From the NCBI GenBank assembly GCA_030144725.1, contig JASKMD010000007.1, forward strand, positions 7,861,568 to 7,925,567: a stretch of DNA of 64,000 nucleotides, given 5' to 3'. The notes beneath the pieces are model-generated. The model made no database searches. It worked only from the letters and a program-made list of their open reading frames with translations, and had not been told where the DNA came from. The first letter of the stretch is position 1; each line of letters begins with the position of its first letter. A program made the translations under genes and the position numbers. This DNA comes from Haematococcus lacustris. Taxonomy: Eukaryota; Chlorophyta; Chlorophyceae; Chlamydomonadales; Haematococcaceae. Positions 22,401 through 33,566 of this stretch are shown here, in pieces.

Positions 22401-24320
22401 GTTGTGAGCTGTCCATGAGCACATGAGCAGGCCTGCTGTACAGCCTGGTGCACACCCTCACCCTTATTACAGCAGGCTGCCAGCAGCTTGACCTGGTCAG
22501 GGTGCTCCACGCACACCTCCACCTCCTTCATCACATGTGAGGGAGCACGAGGCGCATGAGGAACAGAGTGTCCATGTCCGGCCTCACTCCTCCGTCCCAG
22601 GGCTTGTCGTGCTCTGATCATTACCCATCACAGCCACCCTGACGCCTAGCTTAGCCACCTGGGGCACCTGTACCGCCCTGGCAGTACCCCACATTCTGTG
22701 CAGCAGATCCCTCAGGACAGTCCTGGTAACCTGCTGCTGCTGATGATGATGCTGCTGCTGCTGCTGCTGATGATGATGATGCTGATGATCTGGCACCTTC
22801 TTTTGCTCATCCCGCTGTTGATCCTGTTTACGCCAGCCATGCAGCCACTGTCACTGTTCCACTGTCACTAGCATCGGCATTGGCACCTGCACTGGCACTG
22901 GCACCCATGCAGCTGAGCAGCTGAGCCCAGCCTGAGGGTGAGCTGCACATGGTTTGGGATTGTGTGAGTGCTGTGTTGCAAGGTTGTAAGCTGCAGCTCG
23001 CCTGAGCTCATGTTCACCCTCGCCTTATCTGTGCAGATGTCAGCCTTCTGCTGCCTGTACCTGGTGCCCCTGGCTGCTGTGGCGGAACCCACAGCCCTGG
23101 ACACCTGCGTACGGCTGTACAATGCCAACGCCAACTTTGCCTGGTGGATGCTGGTTAATGCTGGTGAGCAGGGCAGGAGCTGGGCAGGCGTCGCTGCTGT
23201 GCTGGGATGCACCGCTGGACCCGTGACCTATGACTCATGACCCCATGACCCATACCACCACCATCATCATTGCATGGCATTTGCCGGCATTTGCCGTTTA
23301 GTAGAGTCAACCACACTAAGCTGTAGAGCACTTAAAGACAACGATAGACCCCACCAGTTCCCAATAAGGTAATATTGACATGTCGAAGGCTTCACACACA
23401 GGGAGCAGTGTGGTGCCCTCTTGTTGCATTCCTTATTGCTGTGGTGCCGCTACGGCCAGCCGTGCTGTTGCTTGCGTGGTGCTGTCAGTCCTGGACAGCT
23501 TTTTTTTAAATTCTCCAGGACTGACAGTACCTTGGCCCTCAACCCCCAGAGCACGGATAGCACGGATAGCCACGGGCGTTCATTAGCAGCTGTTGATGTT
23601 TGTTAGCAGCAGTTGGACAGCAAGGCTGGTTGTCTGCTTGCAGCCTTGGCCTACCTGACCAACCTCCTTAACTTTGCTGTCACCAAGTGGACCAGCGCTC
23701 TGACGCTGCAGGTGAGCAGCTGTGGATGTTTGCCACATGGCAAAGTACAGACATGCATCAAGCACACACGTGCAAAGCAAGATGTGTTATATGCTGAAAC
23801 TTGCCCAATACCGGCCACTTCTTTGATTTAATCACACACATGCGCACACGCACGCTCACCCGCACGTGTACCTGCACACGCAGTTCATTGCCGGTGCCGC
23901 CAGCATGCGCATGATGGGTTTTTTGCAATGCGTGCACCAGACCCACCCACTGCCTGCCCCCCTGTCCCCCACTCCCTCTCCCCCTCCCTGCCCCTACCCA
24001 CCCCCTCGCAGGTGCTCGGCAACGCCAAAGGCGTGGTGGCTGCCGGGGTGTCAGTCATGGTGTTTGGCAACGCCGTGACGGCCCAGGGCATGCTGGGCTA
24101 CGCCGTCACCGTGTTGGGCGTGCTGTCTTACTCTGAAGCCAAGCGCCGCGCCAAAGCCAGCACAGCCAAGAGCGCGGAGAGCCAGCCCCTGCTGACTGCT
24201 CCTGGCTCCCAGGCAGTCGACAGCACTGCCTGGGTGCAGGTGGAGCCCTACACTAAGGGGGCTGGACTCAGCCCAGGGCCTGGGGCGGCTGGGGCAAAGC
24301 ACGCCTGGTCTCATGTGTGA
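19498..24320 (+). CDS. Sugar-phosphate/nucleotide-sugar transporter, TPT family
   Basis: An antiporter of the triose-phosphate translocator / drug-metabolite transporter superfamily, expected in Golgi or plastid envelope. Eight exons with continuous phase give 366 residues: 19498-19635, 19722-19891, 20112-20190, 21717-21853, 22324-22396, 23037-23163, 23644-23711 and 24012-24320 (TGA). It resembles the plant group with [67 protein letters not shown], then [17 protein letters not shown] and [20 protein letters not shown]. The Thr-Lys pair near TM9-10 suggests the KT subgroup. About ten hydrophobic segments are visible. The C-tail of about 40 residues is not family-typical. An upstream in-frame ATG near 19423 could add 25 residues. 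Intron 3 carries a Fanzor-like fragment and intron 6 a hairpin. Substrate cannot be read from the sequence. Confidence 0.9.
20465..21310 (-). pseudogene. Fanzor/TnpB-like C-terminal fragment F1 with conserved 3' tail
   Basis: The minus strand reads, from about 21310, [14 protein letters not shown], then [20 protein letters not shown], a Lys/Arg-Ala-Pro linker ([18 protein letters not shown]), then [18 protein letters not shown] and [14 protein letters not shown], with the stop at 20716. DEHRTS and DR.CNAALN match the last two RuvC blocks of TnpB/Fanzor nucleases (usually DEYRTS and DRDxNAAxN). The N-terminal region and first RuvC block are missing, so it is 5'-truncated. The 250 bp after the stop are shared with copies at 30900-31175, 43745-43900 and 45425-45600, which marks a mobile unit rather than a host exon. 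It lies in intron 3 of the transporter gene. Confidence 0.6.
21434..21538 (+). repeat. 105-bp dispersed repeat, copy 1
   Basis: From CCTCGGAGGCATTGCGCC to CACCTCCAAAGGGCAC; an inverted copy lies at 33567-33672 with few changes. Each copy is next to a Fanzor-like fragment but on opposite sides of it, so it is either a separate short element or a rearranged part of the same unit. Confidence 0.8.
21950..22080. repeat. About 21-bp minisatellite
   Basis: Six imperfect units of GCATGACATGTGTGTTGCTN in intron 4 of the transporter gene. Confidence 0.8.
23482..23527. repeat. Perfect 14-bp inverted repeat (hairpin) in intron 6
   Basis: CTGTCAGTCCTGGA at 23482-23495 and its exact reverse complement at 23514-23527 surround an AT-rich loop of 18 bases that includes a T8 run. 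Confidence 0.75.
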
Positions 24321-25764
24321 GGGGGCAGCTGGCAGCTGGACAGCTGTGTTTGGACCAGGTGGACTGCCTGGGCACATATGCTGCAGCAGAGGGAAGTGCG
24401 GGGCGGGTGCAAGAGTGCAGGCAGCCAGCTGGACAGCTGGGAAGATTGCTAGCAGGGCAGCAAGCAGGGCAACAAGCAGGGCAACCGGCCAGCAGTGGGG
24501 ATGGGCTGCCCTGGTCCCTGGCCTCCTCCCCCTGCACCGCCAGCCGCAAGCTCAGGGTCAGTCCTTGACTTGCATGCTAGACGGGAACATATGAGAGTGG
24601 CGCAGCCAGCACAGCCCACAAGTAGAGGGTCAGCACCGCCTGCTGCTCCTAGCCGGGGAGAAGTATGGGGGGCCCTGTGGGTGATGATGAAGGGCCTGTG
24701 AAAGGGCTGACTGGACTGCCTGGCTTGCCTGGGTGGTCCTGGTGATGCCGGCTGCAAAGGCTGCTGCTGGCTGCCTGCTGGGCCTCCTGGCCGCCCCCCA
24801 TGAATCCCAGCACTCTCCCACTGGCTCAAGGCTGGGCACAGGAAGCTGTGCGGCTCCTGATCTTGGTGCAGTACACGTCTTCCACAACTCAGGGCAGCAA
24901 CCAGCCATTAGTACTTGGGAGCGTATTGAGGGGATGGGCGTTGCCAGTGCTGGCCAACTGCGGATCCGGCCTGCAGCTTTAGGGGCACTGGCATGGACCC
25001 GACACCAGCTGGCAGGGCAGCAGGCAGGGCAGCAAGCTGGGCTGGAGTCAGGCAGCAGCTGGCACTGGCATGGTTCACACATCACACACACACACACATT
25101 GAGCAGGAGCAGGGAGCATGTGGCTTGAGAAGAAACCTGTCTGGTACTCAGCCAGCCTGTGGTCGGGTCAACAGTCTGGCCAGTCTGCCTGTCCCCACCA
25201 TGATTAGGCACATCCGCCTCATCACATTGCAGGCCATGGCACGTTAAACACATCAACGTCTTAATACTGCAAGCCATGGCACAGCACATACATGCACTGC
25301 AAGCCTGTGGTGCTGCTGTCAGTCAACATCCCTCTACCTGCAAGTGCGCGGCAGAATGGCTTAGGGTGGTCAGGGTAGGCCATCCAGCTGTCAATGGAGA
25401 GATGTCAGCCCTTGGCACAGCAGTGATGCTGTGAGGCGAGAATTGTGGAAGAATAGTGTGAGATAGCTGGTACAAGTCCAGCTGGCCACTTTTGGCTATT
25501 GTCGGTGCAACTGCTGGGCTCCATGATAATGCTAGCCCACTTTGCTTGCACCATCGGCTGCAAGGTTGCTTAGCTCTTCTTCCGTCATGGAGAGACACGG
25601 GGCTGGGTAACGTACTGTCTGCTGGGGCTTGAACCGCTTTCAAGGCATGCATGATACTTCGTATTTCACCCCCTTCTCCTGAGGAGACAGATGCAAGCAG
25701 AGGGATTGTTTGTAACACCCCATTCATTCTTGTGTAGGGAGAAGAGTCGTTGTAGTGCCATGTG
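24321..25764. other. Intergenic; one weak minus-strand ORF
   Basis: No gene is recognised. A 134-codon ATG frame runs 25727-25323 on the minus strand (MNGVLQTIPLLASVSSGEGG) with no family signature and no flanking splice support. CAGGCAGGGCAGCAAGC-type short repeats occur near 24470 and 25010. Confidence 0.35.
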
Positions 25765-28283
25765 TAGGGTTGGCCAGAACCGTAGCGGCGTATATACGTA
25801 GGTACGTATATACAGTATATACGTAGCGTACCCCGACCACCGTGTATCCGTAGGCAGCCGTAGGTACGTCGGTTGACCGTACAATACCGTAGGTTTGACC
25901 GTAGTTTTCACGCTTGAACCGTACACGCGACGGCAAAATCGCGAGATTGCAAAGGACGCAGGACGCACAAGTCACCGTAACTGCGGGTGAGGCCGTAACC
26001 GCGGTCATATATAAGTCGTTGCGATACCCGATGGCATTCATTGCGATGGGAGATGCATACGAGGGCCCAGCCAACCCATCCAGCCCGGCTCAGCCATCTC
26101 ATCCCAGCCCAGCCCAGCCCAGCCCAGCCCAGCCCAGCCCAGCCCAGCCCAGCCCAGCCCAGCCCAGCCCAGCCCAGCCCAGCCCAGCCCAGCCCAGCCC
26201 AGCCCAGCCCAGCCCAGCCCAGCCCAGCCCAGCCCAGCCCAGCCCAGCCCAGCCCAGCCCAGCCCAGCCCAGCCCAGCCCAGCCCAGCCCAGCCCAGCCC
26301 AGCCCAGCCCAGCCCAGCCCAGCCCAGCCCAGCCCAGCCCAGCCCAGCCCAGCCCAGCCCAGCCCAGCCCAGCCCAGCCCAGCCCAGCCCAGCCCAGCCC
26401 AGCCCAGCCCAGCCAGCCAGCCCAGCCCAGCCCAGCCCAGCCCAGCCCAGCCCAGCCCAGCCCAGCCCAGCCCAGCCCAGCCCAGCCCAGCCCAGCCCAG
26501 CCCAGCCCAGCCCAGCCCAGCCCAGCCCAGCCCAGCCCAGCCCAGCCCAGCCCAGCCCAGCCCAGCCCAGCCCAGCCCAGCCCAGCCCAGCCCAGCCCAG
26601 CCCAGCCCAGCCCAGCCCAGCCCAGCCCAGCCCAGCCCAGCCCAGCCCAGCCCAGCCCAGCCCAGCCCAGCCCAGCCCAGCCCAGCCCAGCCCAGCCCAG
26701 CCCAGCCCAGCCCAGCCCAGCCCAGCCCAGCCCAGCCCAGCCCAGCCCAGCCCAGCCCAGCCCAGCCCAGCCCAGCCCAGCCCAGCCCAGCCCAGCCCAG
26801 CCCAGCCCAGCCCAGCCCAGCCCAGCCCAGCCCAGCCCAGCCCAGCCCAGCCCAGCCCAGCCCAGCCCAGCCCAGCCCAGCCCAGCCCAGCCCAGCCCAG
26901 CCCAGCCCAGCCCAGCCCAGCCCAGCCCAGCCCAGCCCAGCCCAGCCCAGCCCAGCCCAGCCCAGCCCAGCCCAGCCCAGCCCAGCCCAGCCCAGCCCAG
27001 CCCAGCCCAGCCCAGCCCAGCCCAGCCCAGCCCAGCCCAGCCCAGCCCAGCCCAGCCCAGCCCAGCCCAGCCCAGCCCAGCCCAGCCCAGCCCAGCCCAG
27101 CCCAGCCCAGCCCAGCCCAGCCCAGCCCAGCCCAGCCCAGCCCAGCCCAGCCCAGCCCAGCCCAGCCCAGCCCAGCCCAGCCCAGCCCAGCCCAGCCCAG
27201 CCCAGCCCAGCCCAGCCCAGCCCAGCCCAGCCCAGCCCAGCCCAGCCCAGCCCAGCCCAGCCCAGCCCAGCCCAGCCCAGCCCAGCCCAGCCCAGCCCAG
27301 CCCAGCCCAGCCCAGCCCAGCCCAGCCCAGCCCAGCCCAGCCCAGCCCAGCCCCAGCCCAGCCCAGCCCAGCCCAGCCCAGCCCAGCCCAGCCCAGCCCA
27401 GCCCAGCCCAGCCCAGCCCAGCCCAGCCCAGCCCAGCCCAGCCCAGCCCAGCCCAGCCCAGCCCAGCCCAGCCCAGCCCAGCCCAGCCCAGCCCAGCCCA
27501 GCCCAGCCCAGCCCAGCCCAGCCCAGCCCAGCCCAGCCCAGCCCAGCCCAGCCCAGCCCAGCCCAGCCCAGCCCAGCCCAGCCCAGCCCAGCCCAGCCCA
27601 GCCCAGCCCAGCCCAGCCCAGCCCAGCCCAGCCCAGCCCAGCCCAGCCCAGCCCAGCCCAGCCCAGCCCAGCCCAGCCCAGCCCAGCCCAGCCCAGCCCA
27701 GCCCAGCCAGCCCAGCCAACCAGCCAGCCCAGCCAACCCAGCCAGCCCAGCCCAGCCCAGCCCAGCCCCTCCCGTCCCATACCAAGATCGCATACATCCG
27801 GGGAAACAGCAACGCATGCCTGGAGGTGGTGGAGGAAGATCTTCCTCGAGGAGGTGGTGATGTTGTAGAGAAAGCTAGCACGAGGGGATTAGACCATGGC
27901 AGAGTGGGAGCACATGGCCACACATGTGTGCCACAACATGATTGGCCGAGTAGGAGCATATGAAATACTGACTACACAACTGCACCCACGGCTGCCACAC
28001 GAGGGGTTTGGACACATGCTTGGCGCACAGAGTAGGAGCACATTGCTAACAGCATGCATGGCTGGCTGGCATATAGATGTGTCACGACACTGCTATTGGT
28101 TGAGATTCTGAACATGCTTACCCCTAGCGGGCGTTTCTATAGTTGTTGTGCACCAAACTACATACTCACTTTCGCAAAATGATGACCCCGCCCCTACGGA
28201 AGACACCACGGAACTACGAATACAGTAAATACGTATGTATATACCGTCTTTCTAGCCGCCACATACGGATCTGGCCAACCCTA
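25765..28283 (+). mobile_element. hAT-like non-autonomous DNA transposon, copy B
   Basis: The 2519-bp element has the same ends as copy A (TAGGGTTGGCCAGA and its inverted copy) and a perfect 8-bp duplication GCCATGTG at 25757-25764 and 28284-28291. About 330 bp of left arm and 500 bp of right arm align with copy A at high identity. The length difference is almost all in the internal array, here (CCCAG)n of about 1.6 kb. No transposase frame is present. Frames of over 550 residues across it are array translations. Confidence 0.92.
26101..27710. repeat. (CCCAG)n pentamer array inside hAT copy B
   Basis: About 320 units, nearly perfect. Phase is broken at 26409-26418 (CCAGCCAG) and near 27351 (an extra C). 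The edges grade into CCAGC units like those at the edges of the array in copy A. Confidence 0.95.
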
Positions 28284-28869
28284 GCCATGTGGATGCCATG
28301 CAGCACACATGACAGCGTCAGCATGGACGAGAGGAGAGCTGGAGACATGTGGAGAGGGTGCGGGTTGTTTACCCCGCCCAGTCTCGCGACCCAAGCATTG
28401 TTAGGAGCCCTTGAGGGGCACAGACATGGCTCGGTGCCTCACCTTGGGTCCTCCTACTGATCATTAGCATCATCACGACATGGCGTACACCGCTTAGGTC
28501 GTTGGCTGCCCTGGGGACTTGCTGCAAAGGTCCGGAACAGCGTGTATCGAACCCTGGCACAAGCTGCTGCAAGCACCTGTGCTCGCTTGCTGCTCCGAGT
28601 ATGAGGAGTACGGGCAGTCTGGTGAGGGAAGGTGGCGACCTTGAATTAGATAATTGAAATGCGGGGACGGCATGTGGGCAGTACACTCTCACGTCTTCTG
28701 CACTCGGCCAGCTCCATTCCTTGGCCCAGCACAGCGGGGCCAGCTCAGTCGGTCCAGGTCCGAATCGGGCCCTGCCGGTGCCAGGTATGACTATCACCGG
28801 ACCCATCGCGGCCCATCGCCGGACACATGCCTGAACCGCGCAAAGCCTATGTCGTTGCATACACCAGGA
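28284..28869. other. Intergenic between hAT copy B and the proline-rich gene
   Basis: Open frames exist on both strands (28369-29037 minus is 222 codons) but none shows a family motif. The sequence is not repetitive. Confidence 0.3.
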
Positions 28870-30018
28870 ATGGCGCAGTGGCTTGTGGTGCATCGACGGC
28901 GCCCAAAAGCAGCGACGCAGTCGTGCAGCCCGTGTGCGTTGACAGGCATCGTGTTGCTCCTGGCCCTCGCCATCACCGCCAGCGGGGCTCCGCAGTCGCA
29001 GCCAGCAGCGACGGTGCGCTATCGGCGCTTGCAGCATCTCTTGAAGCCCCCACCGGCCCCGGTGGTGGTGATAATCTTGCCCCCCATAGGTATGTGCCGG
29101 CGACGACCCCAGGATGCACTGAGTATGCTCACACTACCGCCCCCCGCTGGTGTGTTCTGGCGGTTTTTGTGCTGGGTCATACCTTGGATTGTATATCATC
29201 TGGTTACATGCATCCATGCTGCAACATGTCGTCAAAACAGCCTTTTATAGGAGTCACTCTCCTGTCTAGAAAATCTGGCTATTTCCCCAAGCCGACAACC
29301 CTTCAGGTAACAACCACGAGACCTTAACCAGATGAGGTCAAAGTATTGGCTTGAGATGTGCATGGGGTCACCATGTGCTCTATCATTATTTGCAGTAGCA
29401 GCAGGAACAGCAGTGGCACATGGCACCCAGCCACACATTTGTAGCTTCACAGCGTTATCCACCCCAGGATACTTTGTGTCCATGTGTACACTGTTTGAAG
29501 CCTGCGGGTGCCTATCCCCTGTACTTGGAGCAAACAAGTGCGAATAGACAGTTTGGTAGGACAGTCATGCATTCATGCCAACTGCCACAGCTGAGAAGAA
29601 GTGGTTTACAGTGCTGCAGCCGTCAGCGGTGAGGCTGCTTGGCCGCCCCTCTTCCTCTAGTGCTTCACGGCAACCTGCAAAGCACTTCATGGCTAGGTGC
29701 ACTAAGCTTAGACATGACACACACTGTGTACTGCGCATCAAAAAGCTCCTGGGGGCAGGGGGGGCTTGATTGGCTGTGTGGGGGCTGTGGGGGCTAGCGT
29801 GAGGGCACCCCAGTAGGCCTCAGGCTGCCTGGTCACGCTGCTGGCTTCATGCTGGACGGAGTAGGCGTCTACCTTGTCTGGGGCTGGGGCATCTGGCCTG
29901 CAGGCCTGGTGGGCTGGCCGTGGTCCAGCCACTCCATATGTGCTGCCATTGCATCAACGCCAAGAGCTGCTCTTGCACCTATTCCCCTTGCCTGTTGGCC
30001 ATGCTGCTATTGCCCCTG

Positions 30019-30052
<34 letters not shown>

Positions 30053-30501
30053 CCATGTTGCTGCTGCTGCTGCTCCTGCTGCTCCTGCTGCTGCTGCTCA
30101 AGACATTGATGTGATCTGCTTGCTCTGCAGGCGGGCCCCCCACTCAAGTGGCCGCTGCAGCCACGCCAGTGCCTCAGCCAAGCCTGCCCATCGCCATCCC
30201 CCAGCCCCCCGTGTGGGTCCCCCAGGCCCCCCTGGTCATACCCCAGGCCCCTGTCCTGGTGCCACAGCCACCAACCTTTGGCACGGCTGCCCCCCAGGCC
30301 TATATCCCCCAGGCCCAGGCCCAGGCCCAGGCCCAGGCCCAGGTCCAGGTCCAGGCCCAGGCCCAGGCCCAGGCCCAGACCCCATTCAAAGCTCACCCAC
30401 AGCCACCTCCCTCCCACCAGCCCGCCCCAAGCTCCTCCCCTTCCCCCACCCCCCCCTCGCGCCCCCCTTCACACTCCCCTTCCCCAGCGCAGGCTGGTTA
30501 G
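28870..30501 (+). CDS. Tentative secreted Pro-rich protein
   Basis: Two exons with matching phase, 28870-29089 and 30131-30501 (stop), give 196 residues. Exon 1 has a basic start and hydrophobic core (MAQWLVVHRRRP, then GIVLLLALAITASGAPQSQ) that fits a signal peptide or anchor, followed by PPPAPVVVIILPP. Exon 2 is Pro/Gln/Val-rich: VPQPSLPIAIPQPPVWVPQ, then a QAQAQAQ run encoded by CAGGCC hexamers, then a Ser-Pro tail. This recalls hydroxyproline-rich cell-wall proteins of green algae. Exon 2 runs into Fanzor-like repeat sequence soon after its stop, so the true 3' end is uncertain. The intron is 1.04 kb. No homologue is recognised. Confidence 0.4.
29740..29925 (-). repeat. Degenerate Fanzor-like fragment
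   Basis: The block CAGGCTGCCTGGTCACGCTGCTGGC, in pieces, and the following CTGCAGGCCTGGTGG align with the [15 protein letters not shown] region of F1, but with many changes and no frame. Confidence 0.45.
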
Positions 30502-30599
30502 CCGGTTTGTATCAGCGCGCCCAAACGCCTGTATGGGAGCTCAATCTAGCAGCAGCCATGCAGCCTTTGCCGGGCCATGCTCAGTCGCAGCGGGTGCCT

Positions 30600-31175
30600 G
30601 TGCTGTGCTTGTGGGGTCAGCGCCAGTGTGTGGAACATGGAGCCCCTGACCCAGGTGTGCTGTACCCGAGCAAGGCTGCCAACGCCAAGCCAGCACCACA
30701 GCCAGGCAGGTGGGTAGACCGGGACTGCAATGCAGCATTGAACATGCAGCGCACTGGGGAGAGCAGGTGGCGCCCGCTGGAGCTGTGCTTCTGGCCAGAC
30801 CAGGGGAAGCTGCCAGCCAAGGGCAAGGAGTACCCAGGCCTGGGCTACTAGCGGCTGCGAGACAAGCCACCCAAGGCCCAGCAGCAGCAGCCTGCTGTGG
30901 CACAGTAGAATGTGCCCCCCTTCACTTGAAGCTGGTATCAGCTCACAATTAGTGCATGTATGTCATGCCAACACTACATGATAGCCCTCTGGGTCAGGCA
31001 ATAGTGTAGGTAGTAGGCGACCATGCCCATGTGTATGCCATGTGTATGCCATGTGTATGCCATGTGCATGCCATGTGCATGGGAACTCCACACAGACAAA
31101 ACACCGTTTTGTAGTGGTCCACGCTCAGTGTTCAACTGCAATGAAGGCTCAAGGTTGAGGGCCAAGGTGCTGGAG
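30600..31175 (+). pseudogene. Fanzor/TnpB-like C-terminal fragment F2
   Basis: The plus strand reads [20 protein letters not shown], then QRTGESRWRPLELCFWPDQG and YPGLGY followed by an in-frame TAG at 30849 where other copies encode Lys, then [22 protein letters not shown] is the last RuvC block. The shared 3' tail (GGTATCAGCTCACAATTAG through the CATGTGTATGC run) continues to about 31175. Upstream domains are missing. Confidence 0.6.
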
Positions 31176-31424
31176 TGCAGAGTTGAATCCAATGAATCCA
31201 AGGGTCTGAGCAAAGTGGGTGCCAAGGAAGGCGTTGGTATGGATGGGCGGTCAAGCTGCTCTTAGATACGGAAACCCATATGAGGGGCTGAAAGCACGCA
31301 CGCTCCAGGCTTGTGAGCAAAGAGTTTCAGGGGCTGGCTGCACTCCGGCATGAAAAGCGTATGGCACATGCATGGCCCGATGTCCCGCAGATCACTATAC
31401 TCGCTGCAGCCTCAACTCTCCACC

Positions 31425-33006
31425 ATGTTATCAGCGTCAAAAACATGCGGTCGCGTCTCGACTGCGAGTGGCCCGGCTCGCCCAGTGCCGTGCGTCTCGC
31501 GAATCACTAGGTGCTGCAAAGCACAGCGCCTTGTCAAGGCAGCCATTATTGCATTCGCTATGTCAACAGGGAGCACCGCGCTAGTAAACCAGCCTCAACA
31601 GTCAGACCACCTGAAACACAAGTTGACCTAGAACACAAGCTAACGTAAACTCACAGCTGTGCCCTCCTAGGCCGTGTGTCCCGGCATCTTTGGGGAAGAC
31701 AATGGCAGATGGTTGGATTGACCTCGCCAGCTTGGTGGCCAACAGTTCAGGCTCAAAATCCCCTTGGGATGAGCTGGCAACACAGATTGGTGAGCAGAGC
31801 GTCCTGACTCACAGAGGCTGGAATAGACTGAAGAGATGTAGCCTCACATCGCCCCCGCCCCTGGCCCCGCCCCCACATCACCTGTGTGCATTGGTGTGAA
31901 GGGAAGGAGGTGTATGTTGACGTGGCTGGATGGCACCTGTACCTGCGTGACATGACCGCTGCACCGGGCCTAAAGATGCACACCGCCCTGGCGCAGCAGC
32001 TGGGCCCACAGGTGAGCCCCGCTCCGCCAGCCAGGCTAGAAGAAGAAGACTACTCCTGCTCCCACCATCAAGCCAAAGAAAAGCTACCCCTTTACCCTGC
32101 CGCCAGCCAGGCTTGTGGCCAGGCCTGGAGCCAGCCAGGCTTGAGGCCAGGCCCTTGTGGCCAGGCCAGGCCAGGCTAGCCAGGCTTCAGGTTAGGCCTT
32201 GAGCCAGCCAGGCGGCCAAGCAGCCCTCTCATCAGCGGACCGTCCATTCTTGAGTAGCCAACAAACCCAGTGTGTGAAGCAACAGACACATGAACTGGCA
32301 ACATCCTTCCCACCCCTCACCCCAGCCGAAGCTGGCCGGCTTTGCTCGACTCACTTGCCAGCCCAGAGCCCATGCTGACGCTATCATGTGCGCTGCATGG
32401 CATGCACCACCATCATCATCGCCGCCTGCCTCAGCCTAGCCTCTTCCTGCCCTGACCCCCTTCGTTGAATGTCTGATGATCACCATGGTCACCAGGTCCA
32501 GCGGCCTCCCTGCCCTTAACCGCCCTGAACTGCTATGCTTGCATGGGCCTTGCATGGGCCCTGACATGTATGTCCCTGCACAGTGATGAGTGTTGGGTGC
32601 CCTGACTACCTGCGCAGAGCACCAAGCGAGTGAGCGAGGCTGAGGTAGGGGCGGTGCTGAAGAAGGTGCCGGTGAAGCTGGGAGCAGGCAAGACCCAGGT
32701 GAGGCTCCTGGGGCAGGGGCAGGGGCAGGGGCAGGGGCAGGGGCAGGGGCAGGCAGCCTTACTCTGACGTCTGAATGGTGCAAGCCACCTGCTTCACACA
32801 CCTTGCTCCAGACAGAGGCTGCCTGGCAGGGCACCTCCAGCTATAAGTGGCTGCTGATGGCATGCCCCTGACATGGGTGCAGCGGGACTGGGCGCATGCA
32901 AGCAAGCATGCATCTGCTGCGCCTGCAGCTGTCCCTGTACGATGTGGTGCCAGCAATGTGCCTGGGCGACCTGACGAGAATTCTGGAGGATTACGGCCGG
33001 AGATGA
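31425..33006 (+). CDS. DUF3181-like protein with plastid presequence
   Basis: Five exons with continuous phase give 186 residues: 31425-31583, 31657-31789, 31902-32011, 32618-32698 and 32929-33006 (TGA). The core KEVYVDVAGWHLYLRDM, then KMHTALAQQL, VLKKVPVKLGAGKTQLSLYD and LTRILEDYGRR matches the DUF3181 family of cyanobacteria and plastids as I remember it; its function is unknown. Exon 1 reads MLSASKTCGRVSTASG with many Arg, Ser and Ala and no acidic residue, a typical chlorophyte transit peptide, then RLVKAAIIAFAMSTGSTAL, a hydrophobic stretch that could be a thylakoid signal or a membrane segment. In-frame ATGs at 31350 and 31380 are alternative starts. Intron 4 holds a short GGGGCA array. 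TGTAA at 33402 suits a poly(A) signal. Confidence 0.8.
32712..32752. repeat. Short (GGGGCA)n array
   Basis: About 7 units in intron 4 of the DUF3181-like gene; same hexamer as the long RECQL intron arrays. Confidence 0.9.
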
Positions 33007-33566
33007 CATCAGCCCTGCAATGAAAGCCAAGTATGGCATGACCCATCGGCCATGACTCAGGTCGGGCTTTGGAGCAGCTTTGGAATAGCATGGGAGCGAC
33101 TTTGGGGCAGCCTAAGAGCAGACTGGGTTCAGCAAGAGGGGATAGGGCACTGAACAGATCCACCGTGCTTGCATGCTCCTGCTGCTGCGGCTCCAGAGTT
33201 GCATGTCTGTTCAGCAAGTTTACTGGGGAAGGTCGCGGTGCTTGACTGCATGCCGTTGGGCTGGCTGACTATAGATGCTGGCTGTCAGTTTGGCTGGCTG
33301 ACTATAGATTCAGGCTGGCATAAACATAAACTGGCATAAACATAAACTGGACTGGCAGGGTACACCCTGGTTTGCTGGCCAGATGTACCAGATATGTACC
33401 TTGTAATAACACCAGGTCACACAACACCTTGGGTCATGGGTACAGTCTGCCAGTTGACACCAAGCAGCCCCTGGCGCAAGAGGTATAGTTGGTCGGGTGC
33501 TTATTGTGCAAAGGCCACTCCATCAGCTCACTGCATGTTGGTCACCTCCACTCTGGGGCCTGGTGC
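33007..33566. other. 3' flank of the DUF3181-like gene
   Basis: No gene is seen. There are two tandem copies of TTGGCTGGCTGACTATAGAT near 33258-33310 and a TGTAA at 33402-33406. Confidence 0.4.
33402..33406 (+). terminator. Candidate TGTAA poly(A) signal
   Basis: TGTAA is the usual volvocine polyadenylation signal; this one lies 396 bases after the DUF3181-like stop codon. Confidence 0.4.

Noticed and set aside
25908..27963. Open frames of 570 to 683 residues (Gly-Trp-Ala-Gly-Leu or Pro-Ser-Pro-Ala-Gln repeats)
   Set aside because: Pentamer array inside hAT copy B read in several frames on both strands.
30001..30110. Leu- or Cys-rich hydrophobic protein from a CTG run
   Set aside because: Pure CTG/CTC repeat forming the pyrimidine tract before the acceptor at 30131.
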